A stretch of 64,000 nt of DNA from Helicoverpa zea (GCF_022581195.2 NC_061471.1:1240001-1304000); one strand, 5' to 3'; shown: positions 25,541 through 39,239, counted from the first letter of the stretch. The notes: generated by a model from the sequence alone, not told the origin. Numbers and translations are program-made.

Positions 25541-26108
25541 AAAACCGGCCAAGTGCGAGTCGGACTCGTGCACGAAGGGTTCCGTAAATTACAGTTAAAT
25601 CAACCTATCTCAAAAACTATAAGAGATACTTTGATCAAACCAAAAATCGTTGAAAGAGTTAATTAGCATGCATCACCTCTATTTTTTTTAGAATTTTATA
25701 CCCCGTAGTTATAAAAATAGAGGGGGGGGGACATACTTTTTACGACTTTGAGAGCTGATATCTCAAAAACCGTTCACTTTAAGAAAAATGTTTTTTAGAA
25801 AACTTTATATCATTTTAAAAGACCTTTCCATTGATCGCCCCACACGGGTATGTACATCGAAAAAAAAAATTTCATCCCTCAGTTACATGTATGGGGGGCC
25901 CCACCCCCAATTCTTTTTTTTACTATTTAGTGTCATATTTTTGTAGCGGTTCATACAACACATATTCCCATCAAATTTCATCACTGTAGTACTTATAGTT
26001 TCCGAGTAAATCGGCTGTGACAGACGGACAGACGGACAGACGGACAGACGGACATGACGAAACTATAAGGGTTCCGTTTTTGCCATTTTGGCTACGGAAC
26101 CCTAAAAA
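25541..26108 (+). repeat. lepidopteran (GACGGACA)n dispersed repeat
   Basis: The element begins with GGCCAAGTGCGAGTCGGACT, GAAGGGTTCCGTA and a line of GGCCCCACCCCC-type words. It then carries a short GACGGACA tandem at about 26020-26054 and ends GCTACGGAACCCTAAAAA. AGGGTTCCGTA near the left end is the inverse of TACGGAACCCT at the right end. I recognise this as a very common non-coding repeat across Lepidoptera. I could not define a target duplication, and the tandem may be expandable. Confidence 0.75.
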
Positions 26109-26492
26109 AGGGTAGTATCATCAAAATTGAAATGAAAAATTCATCGATATATTTTTTATAACATAGTACTAATCACCTAAGTAGCTACAGCAGTGTTTTC
26201 CACCTCATAAATTTATCTAGGCGATCGAAACTCTGTTTTAACAAAAACTAGCCATTCTTGTCAAATGGACTGATATCACGCCAGAACTTTCTCGGTTTCG
26301 TGTTGTGTGTTTTTATGCTTTCCTAGTAATCTGCGTCAGATTTAGTGTTTGCTGTCAAGTAAATAAATATTTATCCATCATAATTGCTCTGAAAGAAATG
26401 TTTCTTTGTTTGTGTATTTGTTGGTTCTATGAAATTGCTGAACTTGTTTTAACCACTACACCATTTACTTTTCCAAACTAACACTATCTCTC

Positions 26493-26657
26493 TCATCATC
26501 TGCCCAGCGTTTTTACAACTATGTTGGGGTCGGCTTCCAGTCTAACCAGACGCAGCTGAGTACCAGTGTTTCACAAGGAGCGACTGCCTATCTGACCTCC
26601 TCAACCCAGTTACCCGGGCAACCCAATACTCCTAGGTAAGACTGATTGTCAGAGCAC
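26493..26657 (+). mobile_element. SINE-like retroposon, partial copy
   Basis: Plus-strand copy of the 6701-7011 family with GTTGGGGTCGGCTTCCAG, CTCAACCCAGTTACCCGG and CTCCTAGGTAAGACTG. The 3' part after the TGTCAGA word is missing, so it is truncated or decayed. Confidence 0.72.
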
Positions 26658-27078
26658 TATATCTCTACGAGTTACTAAATTTTGTAAGAACAAATATTGT
26701 ATGCGTCTTTTAAGCACAAGAGACACACACAATACACCATACTTGTAACCCCATGGTTTATAAACGGCACCCATTTCCCTTGAATCTGCTTCACGCATCA
26801 TCGCTAAGTAATGCCGACGTCCAAAGCAAGCGAATTTTAAGCTCTGCAAGAAAAGCCGCTTACTTTAAAAGCAATGCGAAAGTTAAGTTAAAGTTTGAGA
26901 TATGCTAGCTTGAGTTTTAAGTAATTAAATGTATTTTTGGCGTATAACATCTCGTAAGATCAACGTATGTCTCAAATAAGTTTTCAAAACATTTTGAAAC
27001 GTATCATTTAAGATATTTCCCTATCATAAATTGTATTCCTGATATGTTATAGTTTTAATAAATAGATATTGTTGTACT
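26658..27078. other. unassigned intronic DNA
   Basis: AT-rich with no recognised gene or repeat. Confidence 0.35.
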
Positions 27079-27346
27079 TTGACTTAAAAGTCCTTGAAAA
27101 ATCATGTCATCACCACTCATCACCATCTATCATCACCTTTTCTCAAAACATGATGATATCAATTCAAAAAGTACTAGGGCGGCATAACACGAGAGGAGAC
27201 CACGTTATCTTGTTATTTCTTGACCTAAAAGTTCTTCAAAAATAATTTCATTACCATCTTTCATCACCTTTTCCCAGTACATGATGATATCAATTCAAAA
27301 AGTACTAGGGCGGCATAACACGAAAGGAGACCACCAACGTTATGAA
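27079..27346 (+). repeat. tandem duplication carrying GTACTAGGGCGGCAT
   Basis: Two diverged copies of a 131-142 bp unit run from 27079 (GACTTAAAAG) and 27221 (GACCTAAAAG). Each contains CATCATCACC-type words, CATGATGATATCAATTC and GTACTAGGGCGGCATAACA, at 27171 and 27302, followed by an AGGAGACCAC word. The TACTAGGGCG-CAT word and the CATCAT-rich run also build the minisatellite beside the hth exon at 41152-41425, so the two arrays appear related. Confidence 0.7.
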
Positions 27347-30300
27347 TTTGGGAGGCGATTGAAACCAGCTAATGGTCCACAATGGTTGATTTGCAAACAG
27401 TTGACTGGTGACAGGTCATTGTATGCTGATCACAGCCCACGTGGCAAGATGTTCGTATAAGCAGGTTATGCGTTTGATTCGCGGGATCTTAATGTTATTG
27501 TCGTATGAGATCAAGTCAGGAGCCTTTGCAATAAATGGTCGGATAGACAATTTTACTGTACCTTGTGTAAAATAAATTGTATGGGAGTCGACACCAAAAT
27601 AAACTTTGAAAGTGTGTACCTCCTCTCAATCGTTTTGCAATCACTTATTTTAAATAAAAAAGACCTTTGATTCCGTTCTAGTTCTATTCAACAGAAAACG
27701 CATACAAAAACTGACAAAAACCACATAATATAATATACCAAATTGCCCAATTTAAACCGATCACCCGCAAAGGCATTCCGTATTCAAAAATATTATTCTT
27801 ATTTCGAAAACATAAGTTGCGTTCTATATTTGAATTCGTCGCGGGAACGGTCCCCCTCGCCGCGCGGAAAAAATACCAGTACGAGTTCTTTTTATTGATT
27901 GTGGGTTCCGTATCCATTTTTAACAAGCTTGAATTTTTTTATCATTATTGTTGACAAAACCGAAACAGCAATTTTTCCTCAATACTGAAATAAAAGAATT
28001 TCGTACTGTGTAGCATTGCAATTGTTTCTGCAACTGTATCCTAAGCTCGTATAAATATCGATCGGGCACACTCCTCGCGCTAAAACAGTCGTGACGTGAT
28101 AAATTACCTTCGGGAAATTAAAACTGTCTTTAAAACAATACCTGCTTTTTTCTTCGTCGCTTTCACCCCTGTTTTCTATCCACATCCCACTCTAACATTT
28201 GTAATTCCATATTTTCTTTCTCCCTCTAATTAGAAGAAAGAGGGTCGGAATTGACATTTCTTTTTGATAATTTTTCTTTTTATTTCTCTAATGTGATGGC
28301 ATTACTTTAATTATTATGTTTCACGTTATGCTTAATGTAATGTAATTAAAAATAATAGCAAAATGTATCGTTAGGTGTTACTTTACTAGTTGATATCAGT
28401 TATAATTATAGAGCAGTAGTTCATAAATAATATTGCATTGTGAGGCACTTAGCATGTGCCTCAGTCTGCACTGCTCCTATCTTTATAGGTTTTAATGATA
28501 GCTTTCTTACCGTCGCGATCTAGATTGCACATAACTACATACTTTATGTACTAGATCCTCATAAACACAGACTTAATGAACAAAACATTTTTTCTATTCA
28601 ATTTTACGCAAAAGGGAATTAAAAAGAACTGTATAAATGTTTTGTGTTCACAATCACTGAAGCGTCGTTATCAATATCTCACGGGACGCGGCGCCAATAA
28701 ACAATGAATGAATTATGTTTTAACGATTAAACATAAAAATAAAACTAAACATTCGCCGAGGATGCACAATCTCCTAATTAAAAACATCACAAATACATTA
28801 ACTCAGCCGAGGCCCGTTTCAAATCTAATTTCTTTTTTGACAAAACAAAAAAAGACTTAATTACTTTTTCTGGCTATCACAAAAAGCGGGAGATAAGAGC
28901 CCTATTTGAATCCTCGTTATCAACACTTCCCTGGCACTTTCACCCTTCAATCTTTACCTTTTTTTCTTTACCACCCCCCAGAAGAGTACCTATCGTAATT
29001 TAAAGATAACTAATGCTCCGAGTCATTAAGGGACCGTACCGAAGAAAAAGGCAAAGAAAGAAGCAAAAGGAAATGCAGCCAAATGCATTTTTAATATTTA
29101 ACTTTTCCAAATGATAAGTTTATTTGAGTTTCAAACTTTTTGGGGAACTCTTTGATAGCATCAACAATTTATGTAGACTCAAGAGCACTTAAATGTTTAA
29201 TGTCTATGCTTATTGAGCGATAGTTATGGAAATTAATTTGTTTTAAATAATATTTATGTGATTACACATATTAATTACCATTTTCATTAATTTGGACCCA
29301 TGGCTATGGGCAAGTTTATTTCCTGCCATATTTTACGATGCCTCGAAGTGAAGACGTTTAAGTGTTTAAAAAATATTAATTACAATTAGAGATTTTATAG
29401 ACCAATAAAAATTGTTAATGAAAAACCTTATGGGCTTTGTTGAAATAGTCTAATTGACCCCAAGAATTTAAGCTCTGAATTTAACGATCGACAAAGTTAC
29501 AAAAAAAAATGAAATTAAAAACGCCCCGAGTCGTGACAAGCTGTTTTTACTTTTTTACTTAAAAAATGTAATAATCCAACGGCAGTAAAATACTATCGGA
29601 CATTTACGACAAATTCACACAAGACCTACTTAATAAATCTGACAAAATCTTAAATTTATGCTCGCGAACGCAGGACACACGAGTAAAAAAAGATTATTTT
29701 ACGACGCCGTAAACCTGGTTAGAATGCGGCCCTGGACGCTGGATAATTCGGGAAAAATCCATTTTAATTAACATATTTTTACGGCGATCGCGATGGAAAT
29801 TATAAATAATGGTTTCATTAATATTTTTCTAGTAATCATCGTTTAAGATGCTGTTCCTCGTAAGTCCTCAGAGTTTTATGATGTTTAGAACGTTCAAAAG
29901 TTGTAAAATATAATATAACGCTTTTCTAACGAGAAAATTGTGTATACAGCAAAAATATATGTTTTAATTTGTTCGTTCTAAGTGAACGCCCTTCGCCCCG
30001 TTTTTAATGAAAGCATGAAGTGTCGTCAGTTATTTTTATATATTTTTTTTCATGTTCACGTTTAGAAAATATTGTGAGTGCGTCCAAAGAATGTTAAAAA
30101 GTGTTCTTGATTAAATAAAATGTCGCTAGGCCTCCGAGGGGACCGGCAGACGGAGAGCACGTGATGAGAATTAAGTATAGCTGACATTAAACTTAGAACA
30201 GTAAGTAATGTTTAGATTTAACGGATGAATTAATATAATCGTTTTAAATCTGATTCTTAACTTTCTCTGCTTATGTTGAGCGGGACTTTCGATTTTGCAT

Positions 30301-31940
30301 AAATATGTTAAATGGATTGCGGAAAATCTATATAATAATTAAATTTAATAATTTTGTCACAAAACTAAATTATATATTTCCTTATTTTTGCTAAACTTAC
30401 CGATATAACAACACGTCTCATACAAGAATGACTTGCTTACCTGAAAAAAGAAGAAAACACATTTTGAGCAAAAAACTAGCAACATAACAGAAACTGCTAG
30501 GTCAACATAACATGCAAACATGTGAACGGGAAACCCGAAATTGCTGTAACCATATATCGTGGCAAAGCGGCGTACAAGAAAATTCGTAAATATTTTTTCA
30601 AATAAATTACACGGGGGCTAATGAAAGGGCCGATGTTTGGACGGACGGACACAATGGCGGAGGGAACTATTGCTCTATATATTTTACGTAGAATGACCGC
30701 GAATTCCTAAATAAATATCAAGTTTTTTTTTGTACTTTGGCCGGTCAGCAGAACGTTTATTGGAGTTAAAAAAACCCTCTATGTTTGTTATTCGGTATTC
30801 AGGTGCCTGTAATTTATCCAATGTTCCTTTACCAAGAATATTTTCTTCCAGGATAATACTTATTTGTGGCTGTAACTAGGTATTTGCTCCTTATTTATGA
30901 AGCTTTCGCTCGCAAGTAACAAGCTTGGATAATTCTAGTATCTTTTTCTTGTATCGTAAACAACGGGGTCGGGAAATAAGAAAATTATTTTCTACTTAGA
31001 TAAAATGAAAATCGGATTTGACCAATTAGAAAGACGTATTTTGTACAATATATTCTTATTGGTGGTACAAGTTTTACATAGATATTTTTTGTGAACGGTA
31101 CAACATAGAGGTATCAGAGACTATTCCTAATAAGAGGTTTGGTTGCAAGGGGAGGGCCGGAGGGCCGCATCTCGCTGAATTCCACTCATAGCCCTCCCAA
31201 AGGGACCATGTACCAAATCATATACACTATAATTTTGGAGGAAAATATCACGGTAAAGGTTCTTATGTATTTTATGTGCGGAACCCCAAAACTAGAGGTC
31301 GTTTTCATTCCGTTCTTTAGGTTTTTGAATATAGAATTTTATTATGAATGAATGAAATAGGTTTTATTTAAAAAAAGAGTCCTATTTACGAAAGGTTCAA
31401 GTGCTATATTTTTGCAAATGGTATTCCTATTTAAATACATATATTTCCGCATATTTTTATAAAAACCATAAATAAAATGAAAAAATGCTTTATCAAAAAC
31501 TGCGAACTTACCCTCTGGCTAGTAACATTAACAGACGGACAGACATTAATATTTATGTACGTGTCTCATACAATTACTGTGACGCGGCAATGCCCGGTCA
31601 GTGTGGGCAATGACCAGGGACCGTTTTATTTTATCAGGTTATGTTATAAGCACAATGTAAGTACTAGGGTGTCATATTCGAAGAGAAGTTCAGTATAAAG
31701 AAAAGGTCTATTGATAACTTGTTCAAAATTGGAACGCGAATTCGAACCTATGATGTAGAATTTTGTTGTTTACGTGGTTATATCTCTTTTAATTTCTGAT
31801 AACCTAGTACTTAAGGACAGTTAGATATGTATGTAATCATGATTTAAACATCTTTAATATCAAAAATACTAAATGTTAGAAGTGACAAAATTAAACAAGC
31901 AAATCAGATTTTCCAACAAAATTAATCTAAACAAATTACA
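27347..31940. other. unassigned intronic DNA
   Basis: AT-rich intron with occasional GC words (28676-28700, 29695-29745, 30128-30165) that may belong to conserved elements. A perfect hairpin, TGAGGCAC-TTAGCAT-GTGCCTCA, is at 28441-28463. A TACTAGGGTGTCAT word near 31660 is a single relative of the 27-kb and 41-kb array motif. I found no exon, RNA gene or complete mobile element. Confidence 0.35.
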
Positions 31941-31944
31941 TCGG

Positions 31945-32080
31945 CTTAGAATCGAACCGCAGTCAAACGCTTAACGTCCACATTCCCCAACATTATCACC
32001 ATTACCCTTCGCCAAAAAAAACAACCATCCCTTCACAGATTGACATCTGTCAGGCCGGGGGTTCGATGCCGGATGGTGTA
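31945..32080. repeat. tRNA-like B-box words, possible SINE debris
   Basis: Two pol III B-box-like words lie close together: GGTTCGATTCTAAG (minus strand, near 31946-31959) and GGGGGTTCGATGCC (plus strand, near 32056-32069). Neither sits in a foldable tRNA, so these are at most remnants of tRNA-derived SINEs. Confidence 0.25.
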
Positions 32081-32173
32081 AAAATCTACCCCACATTTGG
32101 CTGGTGGAATAAATTTTTAATCAAAATATTTTCGCGTCCCCTTACAAAGGTATGATAATTTCTGCATTGTTGG

Positions 32174-32183
32174 TGATTGACAG
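32174..32183 (+). promoter_or_regulatory. exact Exd-Hth (Pbx-Meis) composite site
   Basis: TGATTGACAG joins a Pbx/Exd half (TGAT) to a Meis/Prep/Hth half (TGACAG) and is the textbook composite site of these TALE partners (established). Binding here is inferred. A second exact copy is at 47073-47082. Confidence 0.45.
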
Positions 32184-33437
32184 AAGTTAAGCAAGGATGG
32201 GTGGGACTTGCTCACATGAATAAATTATTTGTTTGTCTATGTGCTGGAAATGGGTGACGGGTGTCATGGCGACAATTTGTTGTTATTGTTTTTTTGGAAT
32301 GTAGCGAAAATCGTTTTTATTAAAATGGTCCCCTCTATGTCACACTACATATAAAAAGATAGGAGAAATGCTGTTTTTTGTTCTACTATTTTCTTTTTTA
32401 CAATTAATGTTGCCATATAAAAACAGCTGCCGTTAGAATCGTTGCAATAAATATCTAACAAAGATACATAACTTGGATACAAAGTGAAAGTGCAGTGTTG
32501 CTATTTTCTCACTTTTTATGCAGTCCTGGTAAACGTTAATGTTGATAATGGGCGTCGTTTATATTAATGTCCTTTTTTGTAAGTTTAACAAAGTTGCAGG
32601 TTTTTTAATGACAAGAAATGGTTGTCAATTATCATAACAAATAATAGTTTGTTACTACATATATAGTAAAGTTAAGCACATAATCATATTTTTTGCGAAA
32701 TTACTAGCAAGCAATGACAAGTTTACTTTTCGAAAACGCCTCTGATAACACTCCATTATCTGGTACTACTAAACCATGCAAATAACATTCCCTATACATA
32801 TTAAATCGCCATCTTTTCGACCTCAAAGTTAAGCTTAACAAAAAACAATAGACAGACTCTCACATCTTCCCAGAAAAAAAAACACAAGTACAGAAAATAA
32901 ATAATTCACAGGCCATTTCACATACGACCTAAAACCGTACAAAGCGAAAAAATACTTAAAAACAATGAAAGAACAAGACGACAATGCAGAACGATTAATT
33001 CCAAAATTTAACAATGTAAGAATCCTAAGCAATATGTAAGAAAAGTCGCGCAATTTTAGTACAAAAGCCGTGAAAATTCATTCTAAAACTAGCTTCAAAT
33101 TCTTTAAAACGGTCAAGTATAAGTGATTTGCGTCGATTCGACACGGCTGTCCGTTTTTCAAAATCCTCTACTTACATATTAATGAGGGATTGTCTGAAAT
33201 TTTGAGGTACTGTTGCTATCCTGGTTTTGTCTGAAATTATTCTGTGTTTGTCTATGCAGGCAGACGTGTTAAAATTATGTATTTTTGTGTCAAATGCCGG
33301 ATAAGAGGGAATATGTAATGGTATTGGATTTGCTTATATTAAGTGTCCACCTGAGCAGGTTCGTACTTCGTTCAATAGATTCTATTTTTTGAAATATCGT
33401 GCTTCAGAAACTCTTCTATATGAGCAATGGCGTCCAA
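32184..33437. other. unassigned AT-rich intronic DNA
   Basis: Nothing recognised apart from CCTGGTA at 32525-32531. The 72-aa hydrophobic minus-strand frame at 32835-33053 is a chance frame in A-rich sequence. Confidence 0.35.
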
Positions 33438-33506
33438 GTAATTTCGACCCGTCTCGGGAATCGAAACTGAGACCTCGTGCACAGCAGTCGTGCCATTAGA
33501 CCAACA
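33438..33506 (-). repeat. tRNA-like head of a SINE
   Basis: Read on the minus strand, TTGGTCTAATGGCACGACTG resembles a pol III A box in a tRNA D-arm, and about 30 nt later AGTTTCGATTCCCGAGAC resembles the B box and T-arm. Together they form the 5' tRNA-derived head of an insect SINE. A full tRNA cloverleaf is not maintained, so I do not call a functional tRNA gene. Confidence 0.5.
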
Positions 33507-34038
33507 GTATGTTACAGTAGCTCTATAAGACTATGGATTAAACGAAAAGCTTGCCACACCATAAGCATTCCATCAAGTACCCCTAACCAAACGTCAACAT
33601 ACCAATTCCTATCCAAAGAGTTCTTATTCCCAGCTTATTCCAAACGTTCTTCCGACACGCGAGCCAAAACTTTGGAACGGAATCAAAATAACTGCCATCT
33701 GGAATTCCAGTTGCAGAATACACAGGTACACTTTATTTCGCCTGAAATCTAATTTTCGCAAACATTGTAGGCATTTAAGACATTCAGAACAGTTCCTAGC
33801 TGCATTCCTATGTCACCTGGACTCGGGACGACGCTGCATCCGAAATTAAGGCGGAATTGCATAACATTCTTCATTTGAATTGTGAATTTGAAATAGGAAC
33901 AGCTGACCTGGCAGCCAGCATATGGAAGTTGAGATGTTTTGAATTTGGAATTCGCAAGCAAAGAGTTTGTGGAATAGGTATGATACCTTTTTAGTGGTCG
34001 ATGAACTTGTAGTGACTTTTTCTACTAATATTACATTA

Positions 34039-34273
34039 ACTATAGTTCGGCCATTCAGAGAATGCGTTCCTGACACGTCGCGATTGAACTGACGACGTAA
34101 TAACATTCATTGATTATTGATATAATAATGTTGTTTTAATGCTCCTCAATTGTTAAAACGGTAAACAACCAGCAAAAATATTTTTATCGTAACTGCAACG
34201 CCATTGCAAAGTTACGTCGTCAGTTCAATCGCGACGTGTCAGGAACGCATTCTCTGAATGGCCGAACTATAGT
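34039..34273. mobile_element. foldback MITE with 62-bp perfect arms
   Basis: Perfect inverted repeats of 62 bp (34039-34100 and 34212-34273) surround a 111-bp AT-rich centre. The arms begin ACTATAGTTCGGCCATTCAG. The exact boundary is unclear because CTATAG at the ends is itself a palindrome, so a TA, CTATAG or longer target site is possible and the superfamily cannot be fixed. Zero mismatches over 62 bp suggests a recent insertion or gene conversion. Frames of 70 and 86 aa that cross it are artefacts. Confidence 0.85.
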
Positions 34274-37200
34274 ATGCAAAAAATACTCATCCACATAAAT
34301 ATACGAGCTACTGTAAGAAAATGTAAAACCAAACTATAACTATCACAAAGAAATTTCTCCGATGACATATTGCTACCATTTCGTGCCCTTTCGAGTGGCA
34401 GACAAACACACAAATAGGCTACTTAAATAAATATTTCAATGCTAAAAAATGTTAATGCGTCGTCCAGCTATACGTGACCTGCTTAACATTTTGGGGAAGG
34501 GAAAGGAGTAGAACCTTTTCTGAGGTCATACAAACGATGGGTCAGCTTAAACTGGTCAGTTTAGGAATGTCTTTTATAAAAGAGTGAACAGTAGCCTTCT
34601 TTAATGAGTGCTGTACTTAGTTTACAACATGCGTACGAACAAACGCACTCGCATTGTGAATTTTGAATAAATTTGACAATAGTGAGTAAACCTTACGCTA
34701 GGAAGCTATATCTATAAGTATTGTAGAAATATGAGGTACTACAAATAAGGATCTATATACGAGATGATCTATATACTTGGTGAAAGGCAATTTTTATGTC
34801 TAGTGTAAGTAGACATAAAATCTCCATCTATATTCAGAGTAGATAGATCTGTTAATAATTTGGTTTAATTTTCTAACTAGGTACAGGCTTTCAAAAGATC
34901 AATAACTCATAAATAAATATCTAGGTATCATAGAGGTTAGGTCGTAAACAATACAAACGAAGGTTTACAAAACAATAGTCAAATCAGCGGGAAAAACCAA
35001 TTCAACGATGACGAATCTCACTCTCATGACACCAAACAAGATAATATTAGTAAAACTATTAATATAACTGCAAATGACATCACCTGCTCACATTGCATTC
35101 AGAGAAATGCATTGACATACACAACAAGACTAACAAAGTACCCATACAAGCGTACTATTCAAAAAAATCAGGTCAAAAATTAACAATAATCCAAACATGA
35201 CAAAAATGCGAGCACGCATATCGGTCTAATTGTCGATTTGTTTGTTGCATCCCTTTCTCTCTTGTTTGTTCGTTGTATTCCTGTCTCATGCGTGCGCGCA
35301 GCTGTCATGCGTGACGAATCACTTTGTCATTGTGTCAGTTTGGACGCTTCTCACCCTTTTGATGCGAGTTCTGATGATAATGTGCTCTGTGGGGTCCCGT
35401 GGGGATGGTGTTAATTTTATTAAAATTGTATGGAATGAACAAGATAAGAGGGAATTTAATGGTGCATATTTTTCTAAGTAAGTTAGCGTTACAGCTTAGT
35501 TGTTAGTCTTTTAGTAGTACCTATTTAATATAAGTAACTACTAAAATTAACAAAATTCTGAGTAAATTATGCTCCATATAAAAGTTTGGATCAAGAAAAT
35601 TTTAAATTGCAAGATTTTGAAAAACCCAAAAGATCTGATTCAATCCAGAAGTAGCATAGGTAAGTCAATGATGATGATGAAGATTATATCAAAAACATAA
35701 CATTTCTTAGTAGTCGAGTAAAAATAGATAAAGAAAAAAACAAAACTAGATACAATTGTATCAAAAACCATGGTCCCATGATTCGAAATACAACGCCAAT
35801 ACAACATACAGACATACAATGGAGTTATATTCTGTGTGATTGCATTGTACGCAACCCTTTGGTTTGGCTTAGCCCTTGTAATGTAAGGATTACAATACAA
35901 GGAACATTTGACAATCATGGCCGACATGTTTGATATTTTTGACAATTACTATTGTCATGAATAGAGAGTTTTAGAGCAAGAAAGATCGGTGATGAAACGG
36001 TACTGAAATCATGTGTGACGTTGTTTTTACGACAAGAGATGCAAAATTTGGATAAAAATTGATTATATTGATATAAAATACAAGTTCCTAATGAAAGATA
36101 CTCTTGATGAAACCTGACTTATCCTTAGATGGGAGACGAAATCTGATAAATAGATAAGAAACAGTAATTAATATAAACAAAGAATTAACTTATTAAATAT
36201 CTCGCTCAATTAAACCAAAAGACAGCAGTTGCAGAACACCTAAAGAAACCAAATATAGATAGACACGAAACATAACCAAGAAAACAAACATGGCCGACAT
36301 TAAATTATTTCAGATGACACAAAGTAATTGAAACCAGGTTATTGCGTTTCGTTTTGTAAGACACATGACTCCTGAGGTCCAAAACCACAGATGCAGCACG
36401 GGAAATGAGGAAGCCTTGCTGAGGGTCAAGTTACCAGAATTTTGGTAGTCTCACTAATGCTCAGTGAACCGGTTGCGCTGTGATTTGATATGTGAGTTAA
36501 ATCAAAGAGGTACATGAAAAAAGTCTTGTTTTAGATGACCGCAATGTATAAGTGTATGTAGCTAGAAATAGTGAGGTTAATTAACTATATAAGGCATGTG
36601 TAAGAATGCCGTAAATAATGGAAAGTAAGAAGGATTTAATCAGTTTAATGATATATCAAGTGAAGAACAAAAAATCCCAGATATATTACAATAATTTGTT
36701 ACATAATATCATAATGCAGTGGATCCCCATCACCTATCGAAATGGCCCTAATTATTAACGATTCTGACACGTAGGTAACATTCAAAGGGCGAATTTTCCA
36801 TTTCCAAATGAAGAGAAACCATCAACCAATCATAATTCGGGGAAAACGTAACTTAACGCGAATCTATCACGAGGCACCACGCCCCGGGGAAGTCGGGCAA
36901 CATCGACCCTCCGCTAATCTAATATTAAACACATTCGGATATTAGATACAAAGTGAGCATTCACAGAATTTAATAATCCCGCTCCCACACCTATATACAC
37001 GTCCCTTTCACTCGTATCCCTCTGTCTCCTTCCAACATGAATTATTAACAACAATTTTATGATTACATTTAGCATTGAGTGTAAGTGCGGCTGGGACGTG
37101 ATACGAAAGTCGAATGGCCGGTGAAAAATGGCGGGAAAACGTTGCCAGTTAATATTTTATTGGTTTCGATAGGTTTGAGTTATGTAAGTCAGCCGGGAGT

Positions 37201-38555
37201 TCCGGTAATTTTCAATTTTGTGCCTGAAATATTGATAAGCTAAAGTCCCTGGAGTTCGGTTTATTGGATCACTTGAAGCTGACTTGCAGTTTTGATGGCA
37301 GAACATTGTGATAGTAACTTGCCATTCTTTAGTTCGTTTTCAATTTATTATATTTCAGGAAGGTGCCTTCGAAAACGTTGATACTATCTTTAGGTAGCAG
37401 TTTTCAATTTACTGGCAATACCATATCCGTTTAAGTCTCTCAAATTAGAATACATGCTGCATACAAAACAGCAATAACTTAAAACAATTAAAACGCAAGC
37501 ACATACGTCAAACGTCAAAAAAAAACGCCATCAAAAACTACGCAAGCCTGTTTTGCATACGACATCTCGTAAAACTGTTATTAGCAAGCAAAAAACATGT
37601 AGGCAACGCGACTAGACTATGCCGACGACACCCGGATGGGGCTAAGTCCTAGTAAATTCTGAGCACACTAGCATCTACTCAGCGGTCATTCAGCCTGTGA
37701 CTGGAATATATATTGTCTGAATTCTGACGAAAATGGAACCCGAAGGCAGGGCCGAGTAATTGTGTTTGGTGTTCATATTTACCCCAACCTCCTCTGGGGT
37801 GCTGTAACGCAATAATCGTCATATTTTGTACGAGTTACACTTGACGCCTCTTTTGGTTAAGAATTGCTTTCTAATTTACTGTATGGGTAATGCTTTAACC
37901 TAGTGCTTTTTAGGAGTCACAGTTTTATCATCTTGTCCTATCAGTCCTCTATTTTTACTGATTGTTTTAGAATAAATAATAATCAAGCTGGGTTGGTCTT
38001 TGAAGTATCTTCTCTAGATACAGACCCTTCCCTTAACTCCATATGTTCCCTTTATCCAAAATGAACTAATGATTCTAAACCTATAGGATACGCAGAAAAG
38101 ATCAAGAAACCCATTAAAGGTCCACCTGGCAAACAATATGTTTTATTTAAAGAAGTAATCAGCATAAAACTGTGGCTCACACGCCTACATTAGTATTGCC
38201 TACACTGGATTTAATTTAAATGTGTGAAAACCCTGGCTTCTTAAAATGCTGCAGTTTTTCTGGAATCTTGCCAGGAAGAAGGTCTTGCTGAGGACTTTCT
38301 AGAAGTTTGTTGATGTCCCAATTGCTTGGGAATAGGAGATTAGGACCCGTAAGGACCAATTGCTTAACTACTTAGAACAATTTTGATGTGTAGAGAGGTT
38401 TCCAAAGAACAAATGAAGTTCGCTTATTTAAATCACATTCTATAAATATTGTCCGTCAACAAATATGGCGGCTCAGTAAAAAAATCATCGGCACAAGTGT
38501 CAACGATTGACAATTAGCAGCGTCGCTGTCTGATCCAAAATTTTCGCATAATTGT
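34274..38555. other. unassigned intronic DNA
   Basis: AT-rich, with a GC-richer block at about 36720-36990 (CGAGGCACCACGCCCCGGGG) that may be a conserved element. A small 11-bp-stem hairpin, TTTTATGTCTA/TAGACATAAAA, is at 34792-34820. No exon, complete repeat or RNA gene is seen; the 101-aa frame at 35640-35945 is not supported by any family feature. Confidence 0.35.
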
Positions 38556-38559
38556 CACT

Positions 38560-38800
38560 CGGTAATTGAAAAACGCAATTATGGACGGCGAGAGCGTCAG
38601 TTAATTAATATTAAATTCTGAAATAATCGCCCCGCTTCCCCCGTTCCCCCGCTCCCCCGGGAGACAGGGGACATGGACTGATTGAATTATAGGCAAATTT
38701 TGAATTTTGAATAATTCACGGAGTGAGTTAGCCCTTTATGGCACGCGGCCCGAGGACGAGTGAATTTTTGGTTTAATTAGTCTGGTTATTGTTTTGGGGA
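38560..38800. promoter_or_regulatory. C-rich and CpG-rich intronic block
   Basis: A C-run region (CCCCGCTTCCCCCGTTCCCC, about 38630-38649) is followed by AT-rich homeodomain-type words (TTAATTAG) and GGCACGCGGCCCGAGGACG. Borders with the AT-rich intron are abrupt. The layout suggests a conserved enhancer-like element, unproven. Confidence 0.25.
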
Positions 38801-39239
38801 AACGGGTTCTGTGGTCCTAATTGTTTTTGGCATCTTTTTGTTTTATAGTGCCCCAACCATAAAGATTTAATTGCATTGCCTCACATAATAAAGATATTTC
38901 AACTGACATAATAATCGTATTTATTATACCTACGCTTAGATAATATTGATATTAAATTAATTGCATCTTTTTCTGACAAGTCATAACTGTGACCTAATAA
39001 CTAATGATTTATTATATCAATATGTTAAAAGCACAATAACTGTTAACTTCTTAACCTTAGATAGGCGCAACTGAATCATATAATTTTTTTCCACTCGTGA
39101 GAGACGTCGCTAGCTGACACAAAACGATTCACAATCCGCAGCGCGCTGATATATTACGCAATTACTTATTCTCGATGGATAGATCAGAAAAAAGTGAAAA
39201 ACAAAATGGTTCCTAGTTACAGATCAGTACGGACACCGC

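Noticed and set aside
28441..28463. Perfect 8-bp-stem hairpin considered as a terminator or microRNA
   Set aside because: Rho-independent terminators do not apply to this eukaryotic locus, and the stem is too short for a microRNA precursor.
33846..34106. 86-codon minus-strand ORF
   Set aside because: It spans the left arm of the 62-bp foldback element and has no protein similarity I can name.
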